Of a stretch of 64,000 bases of DNA, positions 1 to 9,722 are shown piece by piece. Origin of the DNA: Shewanella sediminis HAW-EB3 (lineage in GTDB: Bacteria; Pseudomonadota; Gammaproteobacteria; Enterobacterales; Shewanellaceae); NCBI RefSeq assembly GCF_000018025.1, contig NC_009831.1, forward strand, positions 3,534,001-3,598,000, given 5' to 3'. The position numbers were made by a program, and so were the translations under genes. Within the stretch, counting starts at the first letter, position 1. Every line of letters begins with the position of its first letter. The notes under the pieces are model-generated. The model saw only the letters and a list, made by a program, of their open reading frames with translations, searched no databases and had not been told where the DNA came from.

Positions 1-573
1 GGAAGCCTCGCCCAAATGGGATGTCTCACATTTCCGGCCAGATAAACGGAGTCTAAAGTACCTAAATGTTCAAAATTCAGATCATGGTGACAAGAGGTAT
101 CTAAGGCCACCCCTAAGTCTAACTTTCCACTGTGAATTAACTCGGCTGAGTCATCACTCCAAGGGTGGAGCCGAATCTTACCAATGCGATTAAGAGAATA
201 ATTATTGGATAAAATCAGAGAGAGACTCGCCATGATGCCCGGCGTCACCGCGATATTAAGAATGGGAGTTGAGTCGCGATGGTTTACTTCAAACGCCACT
301 TGTTCGATTTTAGTCACCGAGTAGCAAAACCGACATATGGGCTCAAAAAGATGCTCGGCTAACGGCGTTGGTTTCAACCCAAACTGACGACGATAGAAAA
401 GCTGATCATCAAACGTCGCCCGTAAAATGTTTAGGCAGCGACTGATTTTAGGCGCAGATACCTTCAACTCTTTTGCTGCTGCATTCGCATGACCGGTTTG
501 AAAAATGATTTTAAATACCTGTAAACAAAATACGTCGAGTTCACTGATTTTCTTAATTGCTTGATTAGTCATT
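1..573 (-). CDS. LysR-family transcriptional regulator (partial, C-terminus off the left edge)
   Basis: The frame is open from an ATG at 573 to base 1, giving 191 codons without a stop, so the gene is cut by the window edge. The N-terminus reads as a LysR winged helix-turn-helix (roughly residues 8-65), with an alanine-rich helix, a KISRCLNILR-type recognition helix and a QLFYRR...PTPLAEHLF segment typical of the family. The start of the substrate-binding domain follows. It lies downstream of and parallel to the DMSO reductase operon. Whether it regulates that operon cannot be told; the effector is unknown. Confidence 0.85.
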
Positions 574-695
574 TGATATTAATTTTATCTATTCATGTTA
601 TTAGTTGGGGTCAGAGCCTGAGGGATCCCCACGAATTTAAAAATTAGCTTGTTGTTCATCATATTCAGCCTTATGACAGATGACGGTATCTGCCA

Positions 696-1151
696 TTAAA
701 TGTTTCTGCCCATGCTACGATATTGACTACGTCGCAGGCTTTGCAGCTTTTCAAGCTTTTGACAGAGAGCACTAATATGCTCCTGAAACAACTTGAGTTC
801 AGCCGTATAGCCAAGCTCAGTTTCTGAGGCATATGTTTTAGAGGCATAGTGTTTAGCAATTTGGATGATCAGGTGTTCGGCTTGGTTGAGCTTGTCGTGC
901 TCAATCTGTTTGACCACCAGCAGCCTGAAGCAATCGAATAAGATGATGAGCATATGAGCATCATCGAGGCTCTCCTCAAGGAACTCGTCATCCAGACCAT
1001 AGTAGCTCATGGCTGCAATAAGGTTTGCCACTGCCATTATATTAGTCGCGCCGCAGAACAGATGTCGCACCTCAGTTTCGAGTACTGAAGCAATTTTTTC
1101 AGCAAACTCAGACTTCTTCCACTGCTCACCCACAGATCTTATAAAGTTCAT
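696..1151 (-). CDS. dmsH: DmsH-like small protein of the DMSO reductase operon
   Basis: A 151-residue, mostly helical soluble protein with no signal peptide. The ATG has a strong ribosome binding site (GGGAGGA five bases upstream) and lies 18 bp after the dmsG stop, so it is the last gene of the operon. I name it by position: in the Shewanella oneidensis dmsEFABGH operon the final gene is a small protein of unknown function that is dispensable or accessory. No catalytic or metal motif is obvious. A role as an accessory factor in maturation beside the DmsG chaperone is possible but is inference. Confidence 0.6.
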   Translation of the reverse strand: MNFIRSVGEQWKKSEFAEKIASVLETEVRHLFCGATNIMAVANLIAAMSYYGLDDEFLEESLDDAHMLIILFDCFRLLVVKQIEHDKLNQAEHLIIQIAKHYASKTYASETELGYTAELKLFQEHISALCQKLEKLQSLRRSQYRSMGRNI

Positions 1152-1169
1152 GAGTCCTCCCAGACGGCA

Positions 1170-1826
1170 TTAACGAAACAACTGAGCCGATATAGGCACA
1201 ATTTGCAGTGACTTCGTCAGCTGTAACAGATAACTTTTAGTCAGCAGAGCAATACCGCGATAAAAATCACTCTCGGCGTGATGATGCATTAACTCGAGGC
1301 AGCGATCGGACCAGGGGAGTAGATGTTGCTGCAGCAAGATGATGCAACTGCCGACTAACTCAGGGTTATCCTCCTCGGCCAGTTGACCGAAGATCGGATC
1401 CAGTACGGCGAAGAATAACCCCAGGTGATCGATAGGCTGATTCGATTCCAGTTCAAACCTGATGCCCCTCTCCCGGTAGAAATTCATCAAAGACAGGGTG
1501 GACTCACCGTTGAGAAGTTGCTTCTCACTCAAATAGACAGAGCCCCAAGGGGCGGCACTGGGATCGCCCGGTCCATAAAAAAGTTGCCCATAATCCAGCT
1601 TTAGTGACAGCCTCTGCTCCTGACTCCAGTGTTTCAGGTAGTTGTTAATTAACTGCTTAGTCTGTGACTCATTATCATCCAGTCCATATTCTGGCCAACT
1701 CTCTATAGTCTTAAACGCAATAAAACTACCGATAAGATCGACGCTGGGATCAAAGAAGAGTACGTTGTGCAATATACGAGCGAGCCCCTGATATTCCAGG
1801 TAAATATCTCTGGTCAAAGTTGACAT
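1170..1826 (-). CDS. dmsG: DmsG, TorD-family chaperone for DmsA
   Basis: About 218 residues. TorD/DmsD-type cytoplasmic chaperones bind the Tat signal of molybdoenzymes and help cofactor insertion before export. The protein is all-helical with a central DYGQLFYGPGDPSAAPWGS segment matching the family's conserved Y-x-x-LF-x-G-P...PWGSVYL region, and a later DHLG(L)FF stretch. I chose the ATG at 1826 because AGAGGA lies just upstream; a further in-frame extension to 1871 lacks a ribosome site and would run into a hairpin. It sits between dmsB and dmsH, as in known Shewanella dms operons. Confidence 0.85.
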   Translation of the reverse strand: MSTLTRDIYLEYQGLARILHNVLFFDPSVDLIGSFIAFKTIESWPEYGLDDNESQTKQLINNYLKHWSQEQRLSLKLDYGQLFYGPGDPSAAPWGSVYLSEKQLLNGESTLSLMNFYRERGIRFELESNQPIDHLGLFFAVLDPIFGQLAEEDNPELVGSCIILLQQHLLPWSDRCLELMHHHAESDFYRGIALLTKSYLLQLTKSLQIVPISAQLFR

Positions 1827-1860
1827 AGGTTCCTCTGTTTTGGTTGCAAATTTTAACAAG

Positions 1861-1880
1861 CGGCGTCCCAAAGGACGCCG
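1861..1880 (-). promoter_or_regulatory. Perfect 8-bp hairpin between dmsB and dmsG
   Basis: The 62-bp gap between dmsB and dmsG contains CGGCGTCC, a four-base loop, and GGACGCCG, a perfect GC-rich stem. It is followed on the transcript by a mixed A/T stretch rather than a clean U run, so it is not a strong intrinsic terminator. It could partly terminate, or protect or process the mRNA so that structural subunits are made in excess of the chaperone genes. This role is inferred from structure and position only. Confidence 0.55.
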
Positions 1881-1888
1881 CTAACGGA

Positions 1889-2524
1889 TCAGACCTCTGA
1901 ATGGTTTAACACGACACCATCTATGCTGCCGCTGGCGCGAGCATGACGATTCGGTTTCATCAACAGATTCGGCGATGTGATACTGCTGCTGGGTAAAGGA
2001 GCGAAGTTGGGCTTAACTGCATCCGGGTATTTCTCTTTGAGCGCATCCATAGTGCCAAAGTCGATGGCGCGCATCGGACATGACTCGACACAGGTCGGAT
2101 TCTTACCTTCGGCCAGACGCTCAAAGCAGCCATCGCACTTGGTCATCACCTTACGGGCCTTGTCAATTTGCGGCGCATCATATGGGCAGGCACGGGCACA
2201 ACTCTCGCAGCCAATACATAGGTCAGACGCCACATGCACCAAACCATCTTGCTTGCGTTTGTGCATGGCTCCCACAGGGCAAGCCTTGACACAGGCGGGC
2301 TCACTACAGTGGTTGCAGCCAATAGAGGTATAGTAGGCGAAAACATTCTGGTTGACAGTGCCATCGGCATTCTCTGTCCACAGACCGCCACCATACTCAT
2401 ACACCCGGCGCCAGTTGATACCTACGGGCAGATCTTTACGATCTTTGCACGTTACCTGACAGGTCTTACAACCCGTACACTTACTTGAATCGACATAAAA
2501 GCCGTACTGAACATTATTACTCAT
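1889..2524 (-). CDS. dmsB: DmsB, four-cluster iron-sulfur subunit of DMSO reductase
   Basis: A 211-residue ferredoxin-like electron-transfer subunit. Four cysteine groups for four [4Fe-4S] clusters are visible: CTGCKTCQVTC near residue 17, CNHCSEPACVKACP near 70, CIGCESCARACP near 103, and CDGCFERL..CVESCP near 130. It has no signal peptide of its own, as expected for a subunit that rides out with Tat-exported DmsA. It passes electrons from the decaheme/porin conduit to the molybdenum subunit. It starts 12 bp after the dmsA stop with a TTAGGAGTTAAC-type ribosome site, and its C-terminal tail is short. Confidence 0.93.
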   Translation of the reverse strand: MSNNVQYGFYVDSSKCTGCKTCQVTCKDRKDLPVGINWRRVYEYGGGLWTENADGTVNQNVFAYYTSIGCNHCSEPACVKACPVGAMHKRKQDGLVHVASDLCIGCESCARACPYDAPQIDKARKVMTKCDGCFERLAEGKNPTCVESCPMRAIDFGTMDALKEKYPDAVKPNFAPLPSSSITSPNLLMKPNRHARASGSIDGVVLNHSEV

Positions 2525-2536
2525 TGTTAACTCCTA

Positions 2537-4969
2537 TCAGGCTCTGCGGATCTCGACCCGGTTAGTGTGCTGTGGATTGCCTTTCGACAAAGGCGTGGGG
2601 CGTTGTGAAGTAATAGTATTCACATTGCCTCCCTTATCGATGCCATCCTCAAATTTCGACCAGGCACCTTGGCCCAGTGCGGTGACACCTATCATGATCC
2701 GAGGCGTCACCTTAACTTCGACCTCCAGGGTGCCGCGATCGTTAAAGACATGCACCAAGTCGCCGGTTTTCAGGTTTCTCGCCTGAGCATCGATAGGATT
2801 CATCCACACGGCATCTTGCACCACCTCTCTGAGCCAGGGGATATTATGGTAACTGGAGTGAACCCGCCCCTTAGTGTGATAACAGGTCAGCTGCAGTGGA
2901 TATTTTTCCCGGGTTTCACTGTCCTCATAGCCGTCCCAGGTGGGGGTATATTTGGGCAGCGCCGATATCACGTCCCCCTCTCTGAGCTCCCAGGTTTTGG
3001 CCTTATGGGCCAAACGTGATGAGTAGATCTCAATCTTACCCGATGGCGTATAGAGGCGGTTGGCCTCAGGATCGTCACGGAACCCCTTCATCGCAATCTG
3101 ACTGCCGTGGGGCAGATACTTACGATAGATCCCCTGCTTCAACATCACCTCTTTATCGGGCAAACCAGGGTTGGCCGCTTGTGACATTGCATACATCTCA
3201 TTTAGCCATTGCTGCATCGTCTTGCCTTCGGTGAACGCCTGTTCACAGCCCATTCTCTTGGCGATTTCGGTGCAGATATCATAGGAGTGACGGCTCTCAA
3301 ACAGAGGTTCGATACCCGAACTCATCTGAATAACGGTCCCTGTATCGCCTGGTACATGGTTTTGATTGACCAGCTCTTCATCCTCCAGCCAGGTAGTATC
3401 CGGCAAGATGATGTCGGAGAATTTAGCGCTAGGGGTCATGATATTATCGACCGTAAGGATAAATTCACACAGACTTTCATCCTTTATCACCTCTTCAGAC
3501 TTTCGCACATCTGAATGCTGATTAATCATGGAGTTGCTGAACCAGTTGACGATAGCCTTGATATCGGTACCCAGCTTGCCATCGCCATTCTCATCCAGTT
3601 CGACACCTCGAACGCCATCGGCTAACACGGTCATATTCTTGCCGTCTTCGACAGCCTGCAAATAGGTAAAGAAAGAGATCTCTTTCTTTACCGGATTTTC
3701 TAGTTCCGCGATACGGGGGACAACACAGTGGCCTCCCGAGCTATCTCCACCGTTATTGGTCCCGGGTAAACCAAGTTGCCCCAGCAGGATGGGGAGCATG
3801 TAACCGGCGCGCATATTGTTTTCACCTGCCGCATGACGGTTCAATGTGAGCCCTAACTTGATAAACGGCGCCTTGGCGGCGGCCAACTCCCTCGCCAATT
3901 CAATAATGGTGTGCTCGGGGATACCTGTGATACCCGCCGCCCAAGCCGGCGTCTTGGCATTATCTCCCGGGGTCAGCTCGCCGATAGTGGCATTGTCCAA
4001 AATATAAGACTTATAGCTCTCCCCATAGTCCACGCCCTCGGGTAGGGTCTTCTCGTCGTAGCCAACACAATACTTGTTCAGGAAGGCCTGATCGACTTTC
4101 CCCTGAGTGATCCACTCATAAGCCAGCGCCTCGAACAACGCTGCATCCGTCCCGGGACGAATGGCGATCCACTGATCTTCCTTACCCACAGCAGTATCGG
4201 TATAACGCGGATCTATGATGATGGTCTTAAAATTATTAGTTTGTTTCTGATTCAGGAAGTCATAACCTTGCCCCGAGCCACTCATGCGCAGCTCCGACGG
4301 GTTATGGCCTACAAATAACACCAGATCTGAGTGTTGCATCTCGGAATAGGTACTCCCCTGCAGCCCCACGAAGGGAGTTCCATAGGTATATCTTGACGCT
4401 TCGAACAACTGTGCATAGCTATACACACCATAGCGCTTCAAGCTACCGCCCATGGCGTTTAGCAGGCGGTGTACCATGGCGAGTGATTTAAAGTGTCCAA
4501 AAGTACCCGTCCCCGTCATATCAAAGATAGACTCGTTACCATATTGGTCGATAATGCCCTGCAACCTTTCGGCGACAGTATTCAGAGCCTCATCCCAACT
4601 GATGCGCTCGAATTGACCGCTGCCGCGGGGACCGACCCGCTTCATGGGGTATTTTAACCGCTCTGGCGCATACACACGCTTTCGTAACGAGCGTCCACGC
4701 AGACAGGCGCGCACATCGTGATTACCATAAGTGTCTTCGGTGGTAAACTGCGACTCTATGCGGGTGATCACCCCATCTTTTGAGTAGACTCTGACCGGGC
4801 AGTTAGAGCCACAGTTCACCAGACAGGAGGACCAGTTCATGGTTTCACCTTCGGTGACCGGAGGCGTTGGTGGCACAACGTCGACATCGCTTGAGCTGGA
4901 GTTACAGCCTGCCACCGTCGCGGCGCAGCCCATAGCGGCACTCATTTTTAAGAAACTTCTGCGTTCCAT
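2537..4969 (-). CDS. dmsA: DmsA, molybdopterin catalytic subunit of extracellular DMSO reductase (Tat lipoprotein)
   Basis: About 810 residues. It reduces DMSO (possibly other S- or N-oxides) using a bis-MGD molybdenum cofactor. The N-terminus has a twin-arginine motif (RRSFLKM, residues 3-9) followed by a lipobox VAGC with Cys22 and a Ser/Pro-rich linker, so it should be a Tat-exported lipoprotein. A [4Fe-4S] motif C49-x3-C53-x3-C57 with a fourth Cys near 88 (ACLRGRS) precedes the cofactor domains. The Ser in YSYAQ near residue 180 aligns with the Mo-ligand serine of the E. coli enzyme. I prefer the ATG at 4969, which has TGAGGA upstream, over 4984, which does not. No DmsC membrane anchor follows; dmsE and dmsF replace it. 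Confidence 0.93.
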   Translation of the reverse strand: MERRSFLKMSAAMGCAATVAGCNSSSSDVDVVPPTPPVTEGETMNWSSCLVNCGSNCPVRVYSKDGVITRIESQFTTEDTYGNHDVRACLRGRSLRKRVYAPERLKYPMKRVGPRGSGQFERISWDEALNTVAERLQGIIDQYGNESIFDMTGTGTFGHFKSLAMVHRLLNAMGGSLKRYGVYSYAQLFEASRYTYGTPFVGLQGSTYSEMQHSDLVLFVGHNPSELRMSGSGQGYDFLNQKQTNNFKTIIIDPRYTDTAVGKEDQWIAIRPGTDAALFEALAYEWITQGKVDQAFLNKYCVGYDEKTLPEGVDYGESYKSYILDNATIGELTPGDNAKTPAWAAGITGIPEHTIIELARELAAAKAPFIKLGLTLNRHAAGENNMRAGYMLPILLGQLGLPGTNNGGDSSGGHCVVPRIAELENPVKKEISFFTYLQAVEDGKNMTVLADGVRGVELDENGDGKLGTDIKAIVNWFSNSMINQHSDVRKSEEVIKDESLCEFILTVDNIMTPSAKFSDIILPDTTWLEDEELVNQNHVPGDTGTVIQMSSGIEPLFESRHSYDICTEIAKRMGCEQAFTEGKTMQQWLNEMYAMSQAANPGLPDKEVMLKQGIYRKYLPHGSQIAMKGFRDDPEANRLYTPSGKIEIYSSRLAHKAKTWELREGDVISALPKYTPTWDGYEDSETREKYPLQLTCYHTKGRVHSSYHNIPWLREVVQDAVWMNPIDAQARNLKTGDLVHVFNDRGTLEVEVKVTPRIMIGVTALGQGAWSKFEDGIDKGGNVNTITSQRPTPLSKGNPQHTNRVEIRRA

Positions 4970-5006
4970 TATTTTTTTCCTCATTAGTAATGATTAGCTG
5001 CTGGCA

Positions 5007-7025
5007 CTAGCGCAACTGGTAGCTAAACGACAACATCACCTGGTGCGCGTTATAGTTATGGTTAAGTTTGCCCAGAGTCGTTAATCCATCTATGGCATTG
5101 ACATCGACCTGCGCATTGTCGGTGTCGTAGTATCGTTCGTACCGGTAACCCAGCCTGACGGCCATCAGATCGCTCAGCAGATAGTTGGCATACATCTCTA
5201 CACTGTGGTTGTAGGAGTAGTAATCCCCCTGAGGCTGCGTGGTGGTATAAACCACCTGCCTATCGCTGCTTGAATTGGCAAACAGATAGTCCAGTCCCAG
5301 ACTCAGCTTGTCTTGCATGAGTCCGGTGTAGTTCAAGCCTGCACCCAGATTGATAAACTCATCATCAACGTTGACTGACCAATCGGACGCACTAAAACTC
5401 TGACTGCCATTTTGCCTTGACTCGAACCACTGCTGACCTGCAAATCCATAGCCCGATAGCCGCTTATCAAACTGCATGTCGACATTGAGGTTGTAGCTAT
5501 AGTCTTCTGATGATGTGAGCCCTAAGGTGGTATCGCTGTAGTCATCTTCGGCGTAGAGGCCGCTAAAGCTGATGTTTATCCAACCTGCCGGGGCATGATT
5601 AAATTTGGCTTCAAAAGCCGTTCTGTCACGATCGGCAAGGTAGAATTTGCGCAGCTGTGGATTATCGATGTCGGATGTCAGTTCGCTGGCTTGATATTCA
5701 CTGCCATCACGCTGGCTGAAGCTGGCTTTTAGCTTGAGATTGCTGTTGGCAAAGCTGCGGATATCGAGCTTGGTCCAGACGGTGCTCTCATCGGTTTGAT
5801 CGCGGTCACTGTGGCTACGCTCTAACTCTTCACGGTCATAGCCCGCTTGTAGGCGATAGTCGCTATTGATGCGATAGCTCACGTTGACTTTGTAATTCAG
5901 CTTTTCTGTATCCAGAAGCGTATTTTGTTTGAAGGCACCGCTGATACCATCGGACTCCAGTTGAGCAAACTCCCAAGTTGAGCTCTTGTTATCACGCTTG
6001 GAATAGCTGACGCTGCCGCCAAGGCGGAGGCGATTATCCAGAACCGAGGTGATAGCCAGCTTGCCGTCGGTCGTGTCCACCTGGCCGTCCCAGTTTTGGA
6101 TAGGGTTACCAGAGGTCTGAATGACCGCCTCATCTTGCATCATGCGTCCTGTCGCAAGCTGTGCACTGATGGCGGTACGGTTAAACAGATATTGCCCCGC
6201 AAGGCTGAGTTGATAAGCACTGTTATCCGGTGCTGGCGCGTAGACATCGGCGAGATAAGGCAGATTGAGTGAATCGATTTGATTATCGTATTCGCTGTAC
6301 TGATAGTTAAGTGAGGTCTGCCAATTTTGACCACTAATACTCAGGCCCGAGCTGAGCTTGTCAGTTGTGGCATCGACGGGAAGCCCAAAGTTGGTAGGCC
6401 GAGGGCTTACCAAGCTTGATGCCTGGTAACCGGTCTTCTCTTCCTGGCTATAACGGGCAAATACTTGGTAGTCTTGCTTGCCCCACAGCTGACCGGCAGT
6501 CAACCCCATACCGATCTGCTGACGCTTAAGGGACAGCTCTTGGGTTTGCACATCGCTACTCGGGGTTAACATACCATCGGTATACCAAAGGTTGCTCTTG
6601 GCACTATCGTGTTTATATTGGCTTAGCTGACGATAATCGAACTCGGCTTGATAACTGCCTGTTTTTCCCGCTTCAAGATGTGCGCTGCTGTTAGACAGGC
6701 CCAGATTAGTAGCCTGAACTTGTGCTTGATAACCGGTTTTACCGCGATACTGCAGATCCGCGTTCAATACACCGTGGGCGCCCTCTTCACTGTTCAGTGC
6801 ATTAGCACTGTGAATATCACCACTATCGTTATAGACAGTACCAGGCTCAACACTGCCGCGATAACCTGTGTTATCTGGGCAGCGCTTGCACTCGAACTTG
6901 TCCATGTTCACGCTACTGGTATTGGCCTTGTTGACACTAAAGTCTGCTGCCTGTGCTGAACTTGACATCATGGAGCCAGAAGCAGTGATAAGCGCCAGGG
7001 TGATGAGGTTTAATGGATATTTCAT
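5007..7025 (-). CDS. dmsF: DmsF, MtrB/PioB-family outer-membrane beta-barrel porin
   Basis: About 672 residues with a Sec signal (cleavage near AQA, residues 24-27), then alternating amphipathic beta strands to a C-terminal ..VMLSFSYQLR, typical of large outer-membrane barrels. A CKRC motif (Cys46, Cys49) near the mature N-terminus matches the CXXC of MtrB proteins. In the MtrAB model the barrel sheathes the decaheme cytochrome and carries electrons across the outer membrane. The start at 7025 has GAGGAG 7 bases upstream; an upstream in-frame TTG overlaps that site and is not credible. It begins 15 bp after dmsE. Confidence 0.9.
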   Translation of the reverse strand: MKYPLNLITLALITASGSMMSSSAQAADFSVNKANTSSVNMDKFECKRCPDNTGYRGSVEPGTVYNDSGDIHSANALNSEEGAHGVLNADLQYRGKTGYQAQVQATNLGLSNSSAHLEAGKTGSYQAEFDYRQLSQYKHDSAKSNLWYTDGMLTPSSDVQTQELSLKRQQIGMGLTAGQLWGKQDYQVFARYSQEEKTGYQASSLVSPRPTNFGLPVDATTDKLSSGLSISGQNWQTSLNYQYSEYDNQIDSLNLPYLADVYAPAPDNSAYQLSLAGQYLFNRTAISAQLATGRMMQDEAVIQTSGNPIQNWDGQVDTTDGKLAITSVLDNRLRLGGSVSYSKRDNKSSTWEFAQLESDGISGAFKQNTLLDTEKLNYKVNVSYRINSDYRLQAGYDREELERSHSDRDQTDESTVWTKLDIRSFANSNLKLKASFSQRDGSEYQASELTSDIDNPQLRKFYLADRDRTAFEAKFNHAPAGWINISFSGLYAEDDYSDTTLGLTSSEDYSYNLNVDMQFDKRLSGYGFAGQQWFESRQNGSQSFSASDWSVNVDDEFINLGAGLNYTGLMQDKLSLGLDYLFANSSSDRQVVYTTTQPQGDYYSYNHSVEMYANYLLSDLMAVRLGYRYERYYDTDNAQVDVNAIDGLTTLGKLNHNYNAHQVMLSFSYQLR

Positions 7026-7040
7026 GTTATTACTCCTCAA

Positions 7041-7994
7041 TTAGCGCTGCAGCTTGCTGCCGGCGGGATGGTTAGAGCCATGAATTTGGCTATGACAGTT
7101 AAGGCAACTCTTGCCACCACCGAAGGCGTCTTGACCATCTTGTGGTACCACTCGGCTGGCATGACCATCATCCATATGACATTGCTGACATAAAAGAGGA
7201 GCACGAGACTTAAGCAGGGTTGAATTTATACTGCCGTGAGGGTTGTGGCAGGTACTACAATTCTCAACAACAGGCTCGTGCTCCCATAAAAATGGGCCAC
7301 GCTTCTCGGCATGACAGCGATAGCAAGTATCGTTAACGGTTAACTGATTGAGGGCACTCTCGCCCATGGAGCCGTGGGGGTTATGACAATCGATACAGGT
7401 CATCTGGTCCCACTGCATGGGGTGAGATGAGCGCTTGTTCATCGCCGCTTTTACCTCGGCATGACAACTTGTACAAATGTCATTGACACTCAGTTTGTCC
7501 ATCACAGGGTCTTTGGCAGTATGGATTTTATGACAATCGACGCAGGCCACTTCATCAAGGTTATGACTGCTGCTGTGCCATGCCATCTGTTTCGGGTCGT
7601 TATGGCAACCAAGGCAAGTACTGTTTTGGCTGGCAGCATCAAGCTTGCTCTCTTTACCGAAAGCAATCATCGACTCTTTGCCACCTTTGTTGTGTTTCCC
7701 TAGGGGACCATGGCAGGCTTCGCATTGCAGGCCGGCCATAGGTGAGTTTGCAGGGCTATCTTGTCCGTGTACGCCATCGAATAGCGCCATAACAGTGGCG
7801 TTTTTCTTATGACACATAAGACAGGAATCAGCACCTTTTTTAGAATATTGTCCTTCAGAAAATTTAGTCTCCAGCTCCAGTCTGAGCCGCTCTGAAGTTA
7901 ACCCCTCCCAAGGGACCGCCTGTATTGAAAAAGAGAACAGCACCAAAGTTGCTATCCCATAAACTATATTGCTTACACGAATTCGCATCATCAT
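7041..7994 (-). CDS. dmsE: DmsE, MtrA-family periplasmic decaheme c-type cytochrome
   Basis: A 317-residue protein with a Sec signal (about residues 1-26, ending SIQA) and exactly ten CXXCH haem-binding motifs that I can count, from CLMCH to CLNCH, with additional distal histidines. This is the hallmark of the MtrA/PioA/DmsE family, which fills the outer-membrane porin to pass electrons from quinol-linked CymA to the cell surface. It is the promoter-proximal gene of the operon. The first codons are ATG ATG ATG with AAGGTCGGG upstream, so the exact start could shift by one or two residues. Confidence 0.93.
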   Translation of the reverse strand: MMMRIRVSNIVYGIATLVLFSFSIQAVPWEGLTSERLRLELETKFSEGQYSKKGADSCLMCHKKNATVMALFDGVHGQDSPANSPMAGLQCEACHGPLGKHNKGGKESMIAFGKESKLDAASQNSTCLGCHNDPKQMAWHSSSHNLDEVACVDCHKIHTAKDPVMDKLSVNDICTSCHAEVKAAMNKRSSHPMQWDQMTCIDCHNPHGSMGESALNQLTVNDTCYRCHAEKRGPFLWEHEPVVENCSTCHNPHGSINSTLLKSRAPLLCQQCHMDDGHASRVVPQDGQDAFGGGKSCLNCHSQIHGSNHPAGSKLQR

Positions 7995-8979
7995 CCCGAC
8001 CTTATAATCTTTTTATTTATTAACAGCAGACATCAAACAAAACTTACACACTAGTACAAATACCAGTAAAACTTCGATAGCGAATATATTAATCAATTTA
8101 AAAGGAAACAATGAAAACCAAACATAAACGTGATCCACATCAGTTAAAAATGCAAATTAAATGTAAAAACAAAGAAAGTTAAATATAAAAAATATGCAGA
8201 ACAAAAAACCAAAACTATTTAATTCCACAAAAACGAGAAATTAAAGAATAATTAACTCACAAACAAACAAACAAAAATCTTCAGAATTAAAGTTTAAACC
8301 AGGAAATACAGGCTTTACCAATATAAACAGCAGCTTACAAAGAAGGTCATGAACTGCCGCCACGACCACTCGACGCGCACGTTATTCAACACAATAAAAC
8401 CAACAAACTCAAAGGTTAAAACCAATAAACTAAAAAGTTAAACTGAATACATAATTTATAATCTTGAACAAAGTGACCACTCAAATAAACCAGACAGGCA
8501 ATATTATTCTACAACATCCACAAAGAAAAGAATTGCAACACCAACGCACAGAGAAACAATGAATAGCCAAATAACCAAAACAAAACTCAACATACTGAAA
8601 TTAATTCTTCAACTCTGGATTGTTAAAGAATTAATCCAAACTAAAGGTCTATCCGAAACAGTTTAAATTAAAGGTTTGTTTTTTTATTTATAAAATACAC
8701 TGCCTCTGGTGCTCTGATGCAGCGGGCCGAGTCGTTACCAGAGTGATTGGATCAGAAATATGAAGTAGAAGTCTCAGCGCTTTGGGGAGAAGAGCCAAGC
8801 TTATAACAAGGAGTCGTTGGGTTTCTTGTATGCCAAATCAATGGGGACATTCCACAACAACAAAAGCAGGTATCGGGCTAGCCTATTGCGCCACTCATTG
8901 CCGCGAAAAGACAAAATATGAAATAAGATGGGTGGGAGGACATGCGTCCCCCCAGCGGACCAGCCAGCTTGATAAGTCG
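7995..8979. other. Long AT-rich intergenic region upstream of the dms operon
   Basis: About 985 bp without a convincing gene. The stretch 8000-8700 is very A-rich on the plus strand, with a short GC-rich island near 8355-8395. It must hold the dms promoter. Read on the minus strand, a TGA-N6-TCA core at about 8130-8141 matches the CRP consensus at 7 of 10 arm positions, roughly 140 bp upstream of dmsE; this is weak. No good FNR box was found. Bases 8780-8970 have gene-like composition but frames broken by stops, perhaps a decayed gene that I cannot identify. Confidence 0.5.
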
Positions 8980-9645
8980 TTAGCCGGCGTCGGCCTGATT
9001 CTCAGGAGCGGCATCGATAAACGCATCGAGTCGATTACAGTTCTCGACAATGCGCACAATATTAGGGTATGGCGACAGGTCGACGTTAAAGCGGTTGGCG
9101 TTATACACTTGGGGGATCAAGCACAGATCCGCCAGAGTAATATTGTCACCGAAGCAGTAACGACCCGAGTATTTAACCAACTGTTTTTCAAATGCACTGA
9201 AGCCTTCATCTATCCAGTGATGATACCAGGCCGACTTAGCCTCATCATCGAGAGCGAGCTCTTTCGATAGGTACTGCAGTACCTTGAGGTTGTTTAGCGG
9301 GTGCACTTCGCAAGCTATAGACATCGCCATAGCGCGAACTATCGCCTTGTCATGAAGATCTTGAGGGAGTAGTGCATTTTCGGGGTACTTTTCATCAAGG
9401 TATTCGATGATGGCAAGGGATTGAGACAACACGAAAGCCTCCTGTTCCTCTCCCTTTGGATCACTATCGATAAGCGCCGGCACCAACTCCTGAGGGTTTA
9501 ACTGGGCATATTCGGCTTTATGTTGTTCGCCGCCATCTTTAACTAAGTGAACAGACAAAAGCTCGGCGTCGAGCCCTTTATGGTTGAGGGCAACTCTCAC
9601 CCGATAGGCCGCACTCGAACGCCAATATCCATAGAGCTTCAACAT
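8980..9645 (-). CDS. maiA: Maleylacetoacetate isomerase (GST zeta class)
   Basis: A 221-residue glutathione-S-transferase zeta protein that isomerises maleylacetoacetate to fumarylacetoacetate in tyrosine/homogentisate breakdown, using glutathione. The N-terminal thioredoxin fold begins MLKLYGYWRSSAAYRVR, with the zeta-class SSAAYRVR active-site motif. PQELVPAL and QSLAIIEYLDE (glutathione binding) follow, then an all-helical C-terminal domain with DNITLADLCLIPQ. The length is normal. It lies 77 bp downstream of fahA in the same direction, so the two probably form one transcript. Confidence 0.93.
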   Translation of the reverse strand: MLKLYGYWRSSAAYRVRVALNHKGLDAELLSVHLVKDGGEQHKAEYAQLNPQELVPALIDSDPKGEEQEAFVLSQSLAIIEYLDEKYPENALLPQDLHDKAIVRAMAMSIACEVHPLNNLKVLQYLSKELALDDEAKSAWYHHWIDEGFSAFEKQLVKYSGRYCFGDNITLADLCLIPQVYNANRFNVDLSPYPNIVRIVENCNRLDAFIDAAPENQADAG

Positions 9646-9722
9646 AATTATTCCTTATAAATATAAATGAGTATAAAAAAGGCCAATTCAATGAATTGGC
9701 CTCTTTAAAACTACGATGGCTG

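Noticed and set aside
1977..3514. Several plus-strand open frames opposite dmsA and dmsB
   Set aside because: They are shadows of well-supported coding sequences with clear motifs on the minus strand.
8129..8142. CRP site for the dms operon
   Set aside because: Only 7 of 10 arm positions match; kept as a remark in the intergenic entry but not as a feature.
8782..9270. Plus-strand open frame of 162 codons
   Set aside because: Its larger part is antisense to maiA, and the upstream part has no recognisable domain or ribosome site.
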